5,983 bases of DNA from the NCBI GenBank assembly GCA_012514445.1, contig JAAZAI010000385.1:1-5983 (forward strand). The letters run 5' to 3'. Each line of letters opens with the position of its first letter. Within the stretch, counting starts at the first letter, position 1. The notes beneath the pieces were generated by a model that did no database searches, had not been told where the DNA came from, and saw nothing but the letters and a program-made list of their open reading frames with translations. Positions 5,915-5,983 of the stretch are shown here, in pieces. The position numbers and the translations under genes were made by a program. The stretch comes from Lentisphaerota bacterium (GTDB taxonomy: Bacteria > Verrucomicrobiota > Kiritimatiellia > RFP12 > UBA3636).

Positions 5915-5983
5915 GCGACCGTAAGAACATCCCGCACCAATCAAAGAGGAAGACGGGAAGAACATTTCAGAGGCTCTTGCAAA

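Larger units (their letters stand above)
5490..5983. other. Gene-free region upstream of the operon
   Basis: I see no convincing gene here. The open frames of 70-103 codons in both directions overlap one another, lack ribosome binding sites, encode low-complexity Arg/Ala/Pro-rich peptides and run through hairpins and repeats. There is a GC-rich middle (about 5560-5745), including a run of eight G at 5656-5663, flanked by AT-richer ends. The structured elements are listed separately: a hairpin at 5602-5636, a tandem repeat at 5736-5864 and an inverted repeat at 5877-5914. I found no tRNA or recognisable RNA family by eye. On the minus strand one frame is open from the right edge to a TGA at 5902-5900 (28 codons) and could be the tail of a neighbouring gene, but nothing in it is recognisable. 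Confidence 0.6.

Overview
The window comes from a GC-rich bacterium, probably Gram-negative. I lean towards the PVC group (Planctomycetota, Verrucomicrobiota, Lentisphaerota or Kiritimatiellota) or a similar poorly cultured lineage. The main reason is the large polytopic protein at 3204-5366, which I recognise as the DUF6785/DUF6784 type and know mostly from such phyla. This placement is inference; no ribosomal or other phylogenetic marker is present.

Everything I can support as a gene lies on the minus strand and reads right to left. (1) An AT-rich leader at about 5370-5530 carries a good sigma70-type promoter (-10 at 5417-5422, -35 at 5440-5445). (2) A 720-residue membrane protein with about 14 predicted helices follows (5366-3204). 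(3) After 49 bases comes a 497-residue FtsX/MacB-type ABC permease (3154-1661). (4) Its 256-residue LolD/MacB-type ATPase (1664-894) overlaps the permease stop by four bases (ATGA). (5) A secreted protein with a PA-like insert and an M28 peptidase-like fold (904 to the left edge) overlaps the ATPase stop by 11 bases and is cut off by the window. The last three genes are almost certainly translationally coupled. The membrane protein may share the transcript, because no convincing terminator separates it from the permease.

The ABC pair resembles four-helix mechanotransmission-type systems (MacB, LolCDE, FtsEX), which act on periplasmic or envelope substrates rather than as classical channels. 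The third gene encodes an exported protein whose visible M28 zinc-ligand region looks degenerate. A reasonable picture is therefore an envelope-remodelling or export module with an exported binding or pseudo-enzyme partner, next to a polytopic protein of unknown function. The substrate cannot be read from the sequence.

The right end (about 5490-5983) has no convincing gene. It holds a strong GC-rich hairpin, a 51/52-base tandem direct repeat with a perfect 30-base core and a small internal hairpin, and a 9-bp inverted repeat that could be a bidirectional terminator.
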